Shown: positions 26,056 to 37,153 of the stretch, one piece after another
Layout: the number at the start of each line of letters is the position of its first letter
Position numbering within the stretch: the stretch's first letter is position 1
From: Chimonanthus salicifolius
Lineage: Eukaryota; Streptophyta; Magnoliopsida; Laurales; Calycanthaceae
Assembly: GCA_013350335.1 (NCBI GenBank)
Contig: CM023535.1
Location: 23,033,746 to 23,097,745 of the forward strand
Reading direction: 5' to 3'
DNA: 64,000 nucleotides
Notes under the pieces: model-generated
Seen by the model: only the letters and a program-made list of their open reading frames with translations
The model's database searches: none
What the model was told of the DNA's origin: nothing
Made by a program: the position numbers and the translations under genes

Positions 26056-26340
26056 GTCTTTCAGTTATCTTGGCTTACCGATTGGAGGGAATCCCTATGC
26101 TTAAGAGGTTTTAGGAACTCAGTTATAGAAAGAGTGGAAAAAAGATTATCAAGTTGGAGTAGAAAGTTCCTATCGTCAGGTAGGAGGGTAACCCTAATCA
26201 AAGTTGTTCTCCTTAACTTGCCAACTTACTGTTTATCATTGTTCCTGCTTCCTAAGGGTGTTGAAGGTAAACTTGAGCAGCTCTTTCGGAAGTTTTTATG
26301 GGGAAGCAAGGAGGCAAAAAGGAAGCTCATATGAGTTCCT
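26056..26340 (+). pseudogene. LINE reverse-transcriptase fragment (3' part of pol)
   Basis: One frame reads SYLGLPIGGNPYA and then stops. A shifted frame continues VIERVEKRLSSWSRKFLSSG, then RVTLIKVVLLNLPTYCLSLF and FRKFLWGS. These are characteristic of the C-terminal part of plant L1-type LINE reverse transcriptase. At least one frameshift and a stop, and no 5' part, mark a dead fragment of about 95 codons. It interrupts block D copy 1 and directly abuts the 26341-26797 segment. Confidence 0.85.
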
Positions 26341-26797
26341 TTTCGTAAAGATGGGTTTTCACTTAGAAACCCTAATACTCATATTTTAATACCCTTCTTC
26401 GCTTTCACTCTCTCTATTAAACCCTAAGTCGCAGCTGCCGTCGCCGCCACTGCTCTCTGTATTTTTCCCATCAACGAAGAAGAAAAAGAAGAGAAAGGAA
26501 AGCTGTGAAAGGTGCAGTGATTTTTTTTCTTCAATCTTTTCTCCATATTTTCTTTTTTCTCTTTCCATTCATCTCGGCCGATATTTCTAAAAAAAAGGCT
26601 TTTTTTTAAAAAAAAAGAGTGAATTTTTAAAATTTGGCCGATATCATGACCGAATTATCGGCCAGAAATTCGGTCATCTCAGCCATTTATTTTTTGGTAC
26701 GGCCGATACTATCCGTATCGGCCGAGATATATCGGCGTTCGAAAACCCAATATATATCGACCGATACGCACAGTATCGGTCGAATTTTTTACCCCTA
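26341..26797. mobile_element. ATCGG-family (hAT-like) piece with gene-leader-like sequence
   Basis: 26395-26560 looks like the 5' leader of a plant gene (ctctctattaaaccctaag, GC-rich cgccgccactg, catcaacgaagaagaaaaag). 26570-26797 is packed with atcggccgat-type palindromes and ends TTTTTTACCCCTA like the hAT-like family. The same two parts occur in inverted orientation at 57955-58380. The left TIR is not visible. Confidence 0.5.
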
Positions 26798-26965
26798 TTT
26801 GAAACATAATGGAGCTCACAAAAATTTATATTTGTTTATTGTTTCATTACTCTATTCATAAAAATTAATAAATTAGTATATATATATATTATTATTATTA
26901 TTTTTTTTAAATAAAGGTGTTCACTTGAATTTGCTAAAATCTTATCCGGTTAGGGCCTTCAGAAA

Positions 26966-27010
26966 GTCCCACATCGGTTACTCTTAAATGTATTATTTCC
27001 TTCATATTAT
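26966..27010 (+). promoter_or_regulatory. USE and TATA-like box upstream of C/D snoRNA copy 1
   Basis: GTCCCACATCG at 26966-26976 is a perfect plant snRNA upstream sequence element. A TATA-like catattat lies at 27003-27010, about 26 bp later, and the snoRNA starts about 25-32 bp downstream. The same layout sits at 62491-62535. Spacing is like the Pol III U3/U6 promoters rather than the wider Pol II snRNA type. Confidence 0.7.
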
Positions 27011-27034
27011 GGCGAACAATCTTCTTCTTTACGT

Positions 27035-27120
27035 GAGCGGTGATGAATACTTGCTCTCTTGTGACGACCTCTTGTCACACCCATCTGATTTACAAGATGA
27101 GAAAGTGAGCATCTGAGCTC
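27035..27120 (+). ncRNA. box C/D snoRNA-like gene, copy 1 (86 nt)
   Basis: Terminal stem GAGC/GCTC encloses box C (GTGATGA, 27040-27046), D' (CTGA, 27085-27088), C'-like (gatga, 27096-27100) and D (CTGA, 27113-27116). An internal hairpin TGTGAC/GTCACA lies between C and D'. Candidate guide stretches precede D' (cttgtcacaccca) and D (gagaaagtgagca). A T8 run at 27126-27133 follows. Against copy 2 (62559-62644) only 3 of 86 positions differ, whereas the roughly 94 bp upstream differ at about 15. I do not recognise the snoRNA family and did not identify the rRNA target. It is not U3: no box A or B. Confidence 0.72.
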
Positions 27121-28839
27121 TTTGATTTTTTTTCAAAATTTATTTTTATATAGTTTATATAACATATTTTAATATTTATAATCCATAATCGAATTTTATA
27201 AGACCAATGAATAGTTAGAGATATCTAATCAATTTTTTTTTACACTTACTTGGACAACTGATGTTTTGATCTTGGTAAAGTCAACTGATATATTCTATGA
27301 ATAAATTTAACTTTTCTTAAATTGAATATTTAATATATTGAATGGAATTTGTATCTATATATTTTTGTATAACACATTTATTTAACATGATTAAATTAAT
27401 AACATTTTTAATAATACCATTAAATGAATAAGACCCATTTGACTCATCCGCCAGTCACTCTCAATCGTCCCATTGTACGAGTCCCCGAATCAATGTTGGG
27501 AGCAGAGTGTAACATTTAAAAAAATTTAAATATACACTAAAACCTTTATAATGTAATATGGTTGGGACCATGATACATATATTACATTAGAGAGGTTATA
27601 CTTAACAAATAAAAATTTTAAAATGAGACAAATATTTTAGGACAGAGAGACTGGTTTAGATATTGTCTTTTATTTAGCACAAGAAGAGGGTTTAAATGAT
27701 TACACACATAAGATGCTTTTTTTTTTAAAGGATCTCTTTATTTATCTATCATGTATTAAAGAGATATTTTAAAATGACCAACAAATATGTTTGACCTTTT
27801 GTTTATTAAATTATTGTGATGTGCTTCTACGTTGACAAGGAAAAGAAATAATAAAAATTCGTTCAAATAAAAGCTAAAAATAAAAATAAATTTTAATTTG
27901 ATTTAGTGAGTTTGAAATATTTGACTTCTCCTAACATATTAATATTAAAAATAAGAAATTTTATATAAAATAAAAATAGAAAAAATTGTTTAAACTTAGA
28001 TTTGGTGAGTTGGATGAATTTGGTTCAATTTTATTATATTATTTTTTTTTAAAATAGATTAAATTTGTGCCAATGTTTTGAAAATAGAAAAGAAAAAGAA
28101 ATTTTATAATTAAATTTTTACATCCAACAAAGTCAGCAAAGACTAAGACTCAGACCTCTAGTTTAATTCTGATAACTTAAATATTGGACTCTATATTTTC
28201 TTTCCAATAGTCTAAAAAAAGGCTATAGGCCTAAGCATACTTTATAGAAGATTATTGTGTTTGGACATGCAAATTTTTAAAAATTTATCCTTATTTTATT
28301 TCATTTTTTATTCGTAAGAATTTGACTTAAAATTTTAAAGAGCCAATCTATAATAATAAAGCTACAAACAATTTTTAGGTGTGCTTATGGATATTAACTA
28401 ATTAGATAGGTTTATGTTTGTGCAAAAGGTTTGGATAAGACTATTTTGATTAAATTAACTAAATAGTTTTTAAATTTTAAATTCCTAAATATTTAAAATT
28501 ATTTTTAATTTTTATATTTAAGAAATATAAGAAAATTGAAAATATCACTTAATTAATCTAATCAATAAGACTTTTATTATTTTATTATTAAATATAAAGT
28601 TTTTCAATTGATGTCGTGACTCGTGAGTAAAAGTAGATCTACAGTTGTATATTTCTAACGATTCAGTGTTAGTAATTAATTTAGTATTTTATATTCATAT
28701 GCTACTTCGATGACAATTAAAATTTTACCGAGTCAAGTTAAATTCAAGATAAGCTTGTATCCATTGCGAAAAAATATTATCCAATATGCTACTTTGATTG
28801 AGTAATCCTCACTAATGTCCAAATAGAGTTGCCTCAATT

Positions 28840-28885
28840 GGGTGTAGCTCAATTAGTCACCGCTCGTCCACATATTTGTTGGATT
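28840..28885 (+). mobile_element. SINE head fragment
   Basis: gggtgtagctcaattagtca resembles the A-box head of the SINEs at 21953 and 22922, here on the plus strand. The B box and body are absent. Too short to be sure. Confidence 0.3.
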
Positions 28886-30133
28886 TGGAAAGTCATAGCT
28901 TTTTTAGGGTTCAAAATTAATAGTGAAAATAGAATCAGTTTTTAGATGATTTTTCAATCCAGTCATAAGATCAACTCAAAATTAATTCAAATTAATTATA
29001 AATATAATTCATGTCAATAGAGGAGTGAGAAAAAGAAGATATTAGTTTAGATTCTAATGTGCCTGATAAGAAACTCTAGATTATAACCCACAGTCACCCT
29101 AATAAATTTTGCCTTCAATAGTTGCACAATGGACTTGGGAAAATTGAAGACTATCCAAGCAAAAATCACAGTCAAGCTTTTAGGAGTCAAAGTTTTTATT
29201 AGTCGTCTAAGTCAATCTAATTACCTTTTTAAAGTATAAATAAATTTACTAATATACAACATTTATTGTGCACAAGTGCATAAGATAATATTCTTTTCCA
29301 CTTTTAGTTGTGCTTATGGATATTAACTAATTAGATAGATTTATGTTTGTGCAAAAGGTTTGGATTGAATTAATTAAATACTCTTTAAAATTTTAATTCT
29401 TAACTATTTTAAATTATTTTAAATTTTTATATTTAATAATTTTATTATCACTTAATTAATCTAATCATTAAGACTTTTATTATTTTATTATTAAATATAA
29501 AGTTCTTCACTAGATCCATTGTCATGAGTCGTGAGTAAAAGTAGGTCTACAGTTTTAGTGTTAGTATTTTATATTTATATGCGGTTTTGATGATTGTTAA
29601 AATTTTATTGAGACAAGTTAAATTCATAATAATCTCTTATTCATTTGAAAAAATACTGTCCATATACAATTTTGATTGAATAATCATCAATGATGTTCAA
29701 ATAGAGTAATATACATACATTTATCCATCATTGAGTGAATTTCAATTGAAATGTCTAACATTTTATTTCTAAAAAATAGTATAGATATCCAAAGAAATGA
29801 TAACAACTATCTTATTTGACCTCTTATTGTCATTCTAACAACGCTTACAAGTTAAAACATGACATAATATAAGTTTGGATAAAATTTTCAATTATTTAAT
29901 TAATAGATATTCATTTGTTATTAGATAAGACAAAAATATGGAGGCCCAGTAGAGCCACATATTAGATCATTAAATTGTAAAAAAAGAAAAAAAAAAAAGA
30001 TTTCTCTAAAAATCAGATAGTCATGTGCCACCTTCTTCCCATTGGATCAAGGGGAGTCTTACTTGTTCTCATTAAGTTATTATTCCGGTCTACATGCCTA
30101 GATAGATAGCTAGGTTTAGTTTTCAGTACAAAG

Positions 30134-30176
30134 TCCCACATCGGTAACAGATTTCTTCCCAGTACTGTTTAATAAG
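30134..30176 (+). promoter_or_regulatory. USE and TATA-like box of U3 copy 2
   Basis: GTCCCACATCG at 30134-30144 is a perfect USE. TTTAATAA at 30169-30176 follows after 24 bp, and the U3 start ACGACC is 30 bp from the TATA-like box. This matches the known compact Pol III promoter of plant U3 genes. Confidence 0.85.
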
Positions 30177-30198
30177 GGGGGAACAAGGAAAGAAAAGC

Positions 30199-30410
30199 AC
30201 GACCTTACTTGAACAGGATCTGTTCTATAGGATCGTACTTCCTTATCCTTAGGTTCTAAGGAGACGGGCCATCAAGTCTAGTGGATGAACCATGACCGTC
30301 CGATCAGAGCGTGATTAATGGCCCAGATCTGCCCGTCAGATCTGTGGCCGTAGAGGATCGTTCTCAACCGCTAACCCGGTTGGGGTGATCGGTCGGTTGT
30401 CTGACAGACT
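30199..30410 (+). ncRNA. U3: U3 snoRNA gene copy 2 (apparently intact)
   Basis: Length of 212 nt fits plant U3. It starts ACGACCTTACTTGAACAGG, the plant U3 5' end with box A/A' (acaggatctgttct). C'-like ggatgaac, box B GAGCGTGA (30307-30314), box C GTGATC (30385-30390) and box D GTCTGA (30399-30404) are in order, ending tgtctgacag. A T7 run near 30422 can serve as Pol III terminator. The product directs early pre-rRNA cleavage in the nucleolus. It is the best preserved of four copies in the window and the only one with promoter and body both intact. Confidence 0.92.
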
Positions 30411-30511
30411 ATAAAATAATCTTTTTTTCTTTATTCCAATTTTTGAGGCTGAGATGATATCCCAGATCAAGATACTGTTTTATCAATCAAAATCAATCCT
30501 ATGGTTGAGAT

Positions 30512-30897
30512 CAGGGTACAGATATCGGTCGATATGAAACGTATTAACCGATATTTATATTGATTTTTAGTGCCGATTAATATCGGCCGATACGCATTGT
30601 ATCGATCATATAGTCTATTTCTCGACCTATATATCGGTGATATATATCGGTTCAATATCGGCCGAGATAATTTTTATTGATATTAAAAAAAAAATCAAAA
30701 TGGTGATGGGTCCGAGTCAAAATATCGGTCGACTACGTTTTCAATTTTTTTAAAAAAAAAAACAGTTTCTTTTTCAATTTTTTTATGTTTTTAATGCAGA
30801 AAAAATAAAATAATACCGATATTTACAAAAAAAAAAAACAAAAGAGGAGAGAAATTTATCTGCCGAAATATCGGCCAGGCTGAATTTTTGAGCCCTA
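30512..30897. mobile_element. hAT-like non-autonomous element, 386 bp, 8-bp TSD
   Basis: GTTGAGAT flanks both sides (30504-30511 and 30898-30905), and the paralogous site in block B copy 1 (about 24330, ggttgagattgtatagatc) is empty. Ends are CAGGGTACAGATATCGG and the inverse of TAGGGCTCAAAAATTC. The interior is rich in tatcggccgatac palindromes. No coding capacity. Confidence 0.88.
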
Positions 30898-31065
30898 GTT
30901 GAGATTGTGTAGATCAACAGCCAGGACTCAATGAGATCTAAGTTTTGAACATAATCAAAGAAGTGAGTGAGAAATTTAATGAGCCACATCCTAGTTCAAA
31001 TCCTGATGGGCAGGCCCAACTTAAGCCATCTAATTTAAAAGATACAAATGTATAAGATATGCAAT

Positions 31066-31433
31066 TAATGGTCTAGATCTGCCACGCCCAAGCCCTATTA
31101 GCAAGTGAAAAGCTTGAGCCCAATTACCAAGTGAAATGATCAAGCCCGGCATGAGCCCGATCAACTTGATTAAAAGCCCGAGCCTGAATATGAGCACAAA
31201 AGCAAGTATTTTTGTAAGAAGTATATGGCTAAAAAATACTAATTAAGTTGTTCTTTTATAAAGTATGAGTTTTAGTTATTATTATCTAATTATTAAATTA
31301 TAAAATAACCATTACGTAATGTATATATTAGATATAAGTTGAAATCATGTACGAATTTTTTTATTTTTATATTTGGCAAAATAGTGAAAATCCAACTAGA
31401 TGGATTGAAGGAATAATGAGACGTTAATTGCAT
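31066..31433. repeat. segmental duplication block C, copy 1 left part
   Basis: gccacgcccaagccctatta, then aatccaactagatggattga, matches 59414-59780 (copy 2). The right half of the block resumes after the Mutator-like insertion at 41125-41700. A more diverged third copy spans 47690-48290. Confidence 0.85.
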
Positions 31434-31872
31434 GGCCATATAGACACTGTGGAAACCTGCCACTAGACACCGATTTCCGTTTTTTCACGGGAAATTACGA
31501 TTTTGCCCCTTCCGCTCGAAATCGTGCGATTGATTCTGCAACGCCATTTCGCGTCGATCGATCGTTCTGTTGCGTATACGGTCGATCGATCGATCCGACG
31601 GTTCATTTTCGAATCGATCGATCGATTGATCATAACACGAGATTCAATCGATTGCACGGTTCCATGGGATCGTGCGATCTATTTTAACTGAGAGACAGTC
31701 GACCTCTCCTATCATGATCGATCGCACGATTATATGTGATCGTGCGATCGATCTTTGAATGGGTTGCAATCGATTACACGATCACATAGAATCAATCGAT
31801 CGATTGTGACCCATTCAAAGATCAATCGCACGATCACATAGAATCGTGCGATCGATTTTAACTGAGAGGTCG
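31434..31872 (+). repeat. left TIR of the Mutator-like element, outer part
   Basis: Outer part of the long TIR, cut at 31872 by the solo LTR and continued at 35011-35128. It contains many copies of a self-complementary core (atcgatcgcacgat / atcgtgcgatcgat) and runs of cgatcgatcgat. The equivalent right arm is 40581-41124. Confidence 0.9.
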
Positions 31873-34800
31873 TGTAATACCCTGCTCCAGATTAGGCGTG
31901 TTAATCCTGTTTAACCGATTAATCTCGGAGATTTTGGTTAGGGCTTCGAGGAAAGCCCAAGTTTGGCCCGATCTGAGCCCGAAAACTCAGTGATTTAGCT
32001 CGTCGAGCTGGAGGGGCTTTTTGGTAATTTACCACTTGTTGTGTATATTTTTATAAATATTGTTGATATGTGTATATTATTGGCAAATAATGTTCTCCTA
32101 AATAAAGAATTTGCATTTATGATTTTAAAATGAATTTATTTTCAGAAAATGGTATTTAAATTCCGCCCGTTAAAACCCCGAAAGGGAGTATTAATTATTT
32201 TAAAGGGTTTTGAAAATGAAATAAAATTTAAAATTAGTATTTTATGGTAGACTATTTTAAGAATGGTCTAGTTATTTCTTTTCATCTCAAAATGATGTTT
32301 CTAAATTGTTTATTTTAACAATTCTTTATTTAAGTAAATAGTGTAAATTTATGAGTTTTATTTAAATAAATGATTTTTAATATGAGATAAAATCTGAAAT
32401 TTTTATGGTAACTAAGATTTTTAAAACCCAACCTATCTGTAAGGTTGGATCAAAATTTTTTAGCCTTTAAAAACATGTTTTCGTTAAAAATCAGGTTTTT
32501 TTATTAAAACTAGGGGCTTTTTGCAAAAATGGAAATATTGGAGGGCTGATTTGCAAACAGCAGAAAACCTGCGGTTACTGTAGCAGGGTCAACGGCGTGC
32601 GGGCGTGCTGCTGCTCGGCCGGATTTCCGGCGATCCGTCGTCCCGTCCCATCCCAGATTTTCCGGCCGAAAAACTTATATAAACCGGCCTCCTTCAACCA
32701 GATTCACTCCCACCGATTTTCTTCTGCTTTCCCTCTCTGATTTCAGCCGATTTCAGTCGAGAACACCCCCTGCTTTAAGCTTCCATTTTAGTAAATAGTA
32801 ACTTAGAGGGAGATTTCAAAAGAAAATCCGGATTTCAGCTCAGAAACTCAGTCCAAGGTAACCACTGCATTCCCCTTTCAATTTCGATCGGTTTTGAATC
32901 CAAATTTTTTGAATTTGGCTCTGTTTTCACTGAGAAAAATGATTTTAAAATTTAGGGAAAATTCTAGGGTTCCTCATATCAGTGAGCTTCCGGTATTAAG
33001 ATCGGATGGCTTACTGAGTTTTAAAGCTCCAAACCTCTCTCTATGGAAAGAGGACTCCCGGAGGAACCCATCGGACCGATTAGATGTAAAAGTCGAGTCC
33101 AGAAAATAGCCTTTTTCCCATTTTCAGTCTTACTGTTCACGGTCGCCGTTCACTGTCTGTTGCAGACAGTGAACGGGGAAGAAGAAGAAAAAAAAAATAT
33201 ATTATTATTTTATTAAAAAAATATTTTTATTTGATATTATGGTTGCTCATGTTTTGAAATGTTGGTTCCCATTGAAGAAAAAAAAATGAATAAATAATTA
33301 AATAATTAAATATTATTATTTTATTCAAAAAAAAAAAGAATATTTTTTATTTGAGATTATAGTTGCTTATGATTTTAAATGTTAGTTCCCATTGAAGGAA
33401 AAAAAATGAATAAATAATTAAATAATTAAATATTATTATTTTATTAAAAAAAATAATAAATTATTATTTTGTTAGATTATGTGCTGTGATGATTTATACC
33501 CCTTTGTTAATTAAAAGTGTACTAACCCCCTTTTCTCTTATTATTTATAGTGTAAATACTATTGTATCCGCTTTCAGTCCGACCATATTGGTCGGGAACT
33601 GAGTGATTCACTTTCAGGCCGGCACTATAGTCGGGCATTGGGTGACCTCGAGGCCTACTCAAAATGTCAGCTCTAGTCCTATCCAGAAGATAACCGAGAA
33701 GTGACCCAAGGATCTAGACCTCACTCAATAAGTCAATCTGGTCAATACCTAGAAGACAATATGAGTTTGTACTGAGCCCCTTTTATTATTATATTATTAT
33801 CTTGTGGATGATTTAAAAAGGATAGAAACCAAGTAGGAGACTCATTTCCATTAACCCCGGATATTTTGTGGGAAAATGCATGATTTCCAAATTCTACGTA
33901 TATGTACGTATTTGTTATGTATATTGATTGTGCACTTGTATGTTGTTTAAACAGAGACCGCGTAAACCACACAGAACGGTGAGGGAACTTAACTCTTCAG
34001 ATTTTGTAAACAGGTTTTATGATGAGATAAATATTGAGCAATGAGTGGTTTCAGTTTTGATGAACCCACCCATGTGCGTATACATGATGCACTATGGTAA
34101 GAGTGCTGATGTTGATTGTGATATTACGATGTTGATCGTATGAGTCTGTAACACTGCTTCCACGTACCTGGGTTATTGAACCAATATCGGCCATATGAGA
34201 GATGGTTTATGTCTACTGGATCATGGGCGGACCATGCTGTCGTCAGTTGCTGACTTGAAGGTGTCAGTATCGGCTAAGTCAGAGCCGGAGATGTACTTGT
34301 AAGGATGTATTTTGACCGTGTCGGGACTTAATACTGGTCTCAGTGTAGTCGGCAGGCGTTACGGTGGATAATGACAGTGATTGATGATTTAATGATGTTG
34401 ATATATTACTTGGAATTATGCTTATTTTTATCAAGCATGTGATATTATTGAACTGTTGCTAACCTGTTTTATATTTACTTAATGTGCATTGTTAATTATC
34501 CTTCACTGGGCTAGTTAGCTCACACCACTCACCTTTCAGGCGATAAACCCGAGGAGGAGGACCCTCTCTTTCAGGCTTAGGGCGATTAAGCTAAGGACAG
34601 TGTCTTATGATTCCCCCGGAGAGGAATACCCTGATCTTTTCCTTTGATTCTTGGAACCGTTGATTTTCATTAAGTACCGGATGTGGTACTTAATTTATGT
34701 TGAATTGATGTAATAGGTTATGTTGCCTTTTTAGACAATGTTTTGAATGATGAATCAATGATTAATTTCCGTATGCCTTGTATTAATCAACGTTGATTTT

Positions 34801-35005
34801 GATTTGAGTAGGTTATGTATTGTGTTGTTATGTCTTTGTTTTTGGGAAGCATATGGTACATGTTTGAGTCCACTTAACGGGCTAATGTGTAACCACTGGG
34901 CCTAACTGTTGATCCGGCCCAGTAAGAATACTTGTGGTTCAGTTTATCTTTCAAAAAAAAAAATCAGTCGCGTTCCGGGCCCACCGGTCGGGTCGGGGCG
35001 TGACA
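31873..35005 (+). mobile_element. solo LTR, 3.13 kb, perfect 5-bp TSD GGTCG
   Basis: Starts TGTAATACCCTGCTCC, ends GGGTCGGGGCGTGACA. GGTCG occurs at 31868-31872 and 35006-35010. The right TIR of the host element has the uninterrupted sequence gagaggtcgacagtttgac, confirming the exact insertion point. A TATA box (ttatataaacc) lies near 32676. There is a two-copy AT-rich repeat at 33230-33470 (gttcccattgaagaaaaaaa). No internal retroelement genes, so a solo LTR, probably Ty3/gypsy. The frame at 32894-33109 and others have no recognisable homology. Confidence 0.93.
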
Positions 35006-35077
35006 GGTCGACAGTTTGACAGTCGACCTCTCATCTCAAGATCTATCGCACGATTCTATGTGATCGATCAATCGATT

Positions 35078-35236
35078 GTCTGGTTAGGGCAAGATCGATC
35101 GCACGATCACAGAAATCGTGCGATCGATTGTTTGTTTAGGGCAAGATCAATCGCACGATTACAGAAGTCGTGCGATCGATTGTTTGTTTAGGGCAAGATT
35201 GATCGCACGATCACAGAAATTGTGCGATCAATCGCA
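35078..35236. repeat. 52-bp tandem repeat next to the left TIR, three units
   Basis: Units start at 35078, 35130 and 35182. Each reads gt(c/t)tggtt or gtttgttt, agggcaagat, then the self-complementary atcgatcgcacgat...atcgtgcgatcgat with a short loop. Only the first unit has a partner in the right TIR, so the array grew on this side. Confidence 0.9.
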
Positions 35237-35240
35237 AAGT

Positions 35241-35250
35241 TATATATAAA
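35241..35250 (+). promoter_or_regulatory. TATA box of the plus-strand gene in the Mutator-like element
   Basis: TATATATAAA immediately inside the left TIR region, about 320 bp before the ATG at 35563. The leader between them contains repeated ccggaaaccc(tt) blocks (35395-35545). It fits a TIR-proximal promoter. Confidence 0.6.
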
Positions 35251-35562
35251 ACCGATCGATCTTTTCACCCTTTCCTGCGATTGAAACCCTCAAAACCGAA
35301 GACATTTTCTCTTCTTCTTTTCTAATCGATCGATCGAGCCTTTCCTCTTCACCAAATCGACCGCACGATTCTCCAAATCGATTGATTTGCGCTCTCCGGA
35401 AACCCTTTCTCCAATTTCTTCTTCCTCTTTGGAAACCGAAAAACCCTTTCTTCGATTTCGTCTTCCTTTCCGGAAACCGGAAACCCTTCTCCGGAAACCG
35501 GAAACCCTTTCTCCGATTTCGTCTTCTCCGATTTCTTCTTCTCCAATCGATTCTCCTTCCAC

Positions 35563-37153
35563 ATGACTTCCCAAAGGTCTACATCGAGAGGGAGAAAGTC
35601 CAAGGTGTCGGCTTCATCAAGTGTGAAGAGAGCGAGATTGACGGAGACACCTCCGAAGACGGAGACCTTCGACCCGAACCACTTCAACTCCTTGGAAGCC
35701 GCCACATTTTACCTAGAGGATTTGTACTCTCGGCCGATGATTTATGGTAAAATCATTGACCTAAGTTTTTTTTTTTTGCATTTGAATTAAGAATCCATGA
35801 GTATATTCACAGACTTGGATGGGGAAATTTTTTGGGAATAAGAGAAGATTTTTACCCAAAATTGGTGAAAGAATTTTATGCAAATATGTCGGAGGACCGG
35901 GCAAGACATTCCATAAAATCCAAAGTTAGGGGGGCAGAAATTGAAATTTCAACTTCGGCACTGGACAGAATGTTTCAGTTTCCTAGTGCCACTATTTCGA
36001 ATTATGAACCAAATTCATGGCCCACCGATGTTGTCAGATTCGTTCCCTTGGAGGCCATGACTCAATTGTGTGGGCGAATTGATGGTGTCAAAGGAGATAA
36101 GCTCGGGCTTATGGAGCTAACCCTAGAAGCCCGAATTGTATATTACATTATTAGGAAGAATATTTTACCTAGAAAAGGGTTTAGTAATCGGGTGTCGTAT
36201 TTTGATAGTTTCCTGATATGGTGCATTTTGAATGGCAAGCAAATTGATATATCCTTCATCATAATAAAGCACATGGTTGCATCTCGTAAGATTAGAAAAT
36301 GTAGCCTTCCATATGGTTTATTTCTGTCTTACTTGTTTCGATTTTGCGGAATCACCCTCCCCTCTGAAGAGAAAATAACTATGAAGAAAACTGATATATT
36401 CGATGCGTCTGCTTTGGGCAAGATGGAATTCAAACTCGATAATGCACGTTGGGTTCTCAAAGTAGAATATGGTCCTATTGAGGTTGAGGCACCTGAGGAG
36501 GAGGGTGACATACTTGAAGTTGGGGGGACAGAGGCGCCTGAAGTTAGGGGACAGAGGCACCTGAAGTACGGAGGGCAGAGGCACATGATACAGGAGTAAG
36601 TGCTATGCTAATTCTTGACAGCATAGAAAAACTGAATGAAAAAATTGATGTAAAATTTGCTGAGATTGAAAGAAAGCTTATGGGCAGGCTTGAAGGAATG
36701 GTTGATGAAAAATTAGCTGAGATGGAAGGAAGACTGATTGGAAAGCTTGAGGGAATGGTTGACGATAAATTGGCTGAGATGGAAGGGAGGATGAATGCCA
36801 AAATTGATAAAAAAAATGGTGAGTTGGTCGGAATGACGATGAAAAGGCTGAATAATTTGGATAATCAAGTGGTAAATGTAATGAGAAACTCTGTTCTTTT
36901 ATTGCAAAAAGAAGGAGTAAATATACAACTTGGACGCGATTCGTCATCCAGGATCATCAGATGTATGCTAGCTGAGAAGACGATAAATCAGTCATGGGGG
37001 AGAGCCTCCTCGTCCACTGGCACGAGTAAGGGTCGCCCGACTGACACCACACAACCTCGTCCGACTGGCTCCATTCAGCCTCTTCTGTTTGGCCCCATTC
37101 ATCCTCGTCTGACTGGCATCACTCAGCCTCGTCCTACTGGCCCCACTCGTTAG
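35563..37153 (+). pseudogene. transposon-associated protein gene (putative plant transposon protein domain), two frameshifts
   Basis: The N-terminus from 35563 (MTSQRSTSRGRKSK...) is basic and ends FNSLEAATFYLEDLYSRPMI. A T12 run at 35766-35777 is out of frame by one base; the next frame continues with FELRIHEYIHRLGWGNFLGI, then REDFYPKLVKEFYANM, ARIVYYIIRKNILPRKG, INGKQI-like LNGKQIDISFIIIKHM and LPYGLFLSYLFR. This pattern (GW..FL, YP.LV.EFYANM, I.P, LPYG) matches what is annotated in plants as a putative plant transposon protein domain. A second one-base loss in a G run (36547-36550) separates a C-terminal part with a long coiled coil (KLAEMEGR repeats, 36620-36850) and a Pro/Thr-rich tail. 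A TAG at 37151 is followed by similar Pro/Ser-rich frame to about 37471. Function unknown; it occupies the place of mudrB in MuDR. Confidence 0.75.

Larger units (their letters stand above)
25571..28200. repeat. segmental duplication block D, copy 1 (carries C/D snoRNA)
   Basis: Collinear with 61606-64000, starting at aaaaaatgagtcattacac and continuing through the snoRNA to the AT-rich tail. Copy 1 carries a replacement at 26056-26797 (LINE fragment plus ATCGG-family piece) where copy 2 has about 220 bp of unrelated AT-rich DNA. Its end (agactcagacctctagttt, about 28145) also ends the window. Confidence 0.85.
28376..31065. repeat. segmental duplication block B, copy 2 (carries U3), internally duplicated
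   Basis: The ggtttatgtttgtgcaaaag segment appears twice (28376-28860 and 29242-29720) before the U3 gene, so this copy has an internal partial duplication. Between them (28840-29240) lie a short SINE head and unassigned sequence. The right part holds the U3 gene and the hAT-like element at 30512. Confidence 0.75.

Noticed and set aside
26038..26334. A 98-codon protein gene
   Set aside because: It is the frame-shifted remnant of a LINE reverse transcriptase, without start or catalytic domain.
35290..35750. Alternative frames of 94-122 codons on both strands
   Set aside because: They are out of frame with the conserved domain of the plus-strand transposon gene and arise from its repetitive leader.
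35758..35812. Intron between 35748 (GT) and 35812 (AG) in the transposon gene
   Set aside because: The stretch before 35812 encodes conserved residues (FELRIHEYIHRLGWG) in the downstream frame, and splicing would put the domain out of frame; a homopolymer frameshift fits better.
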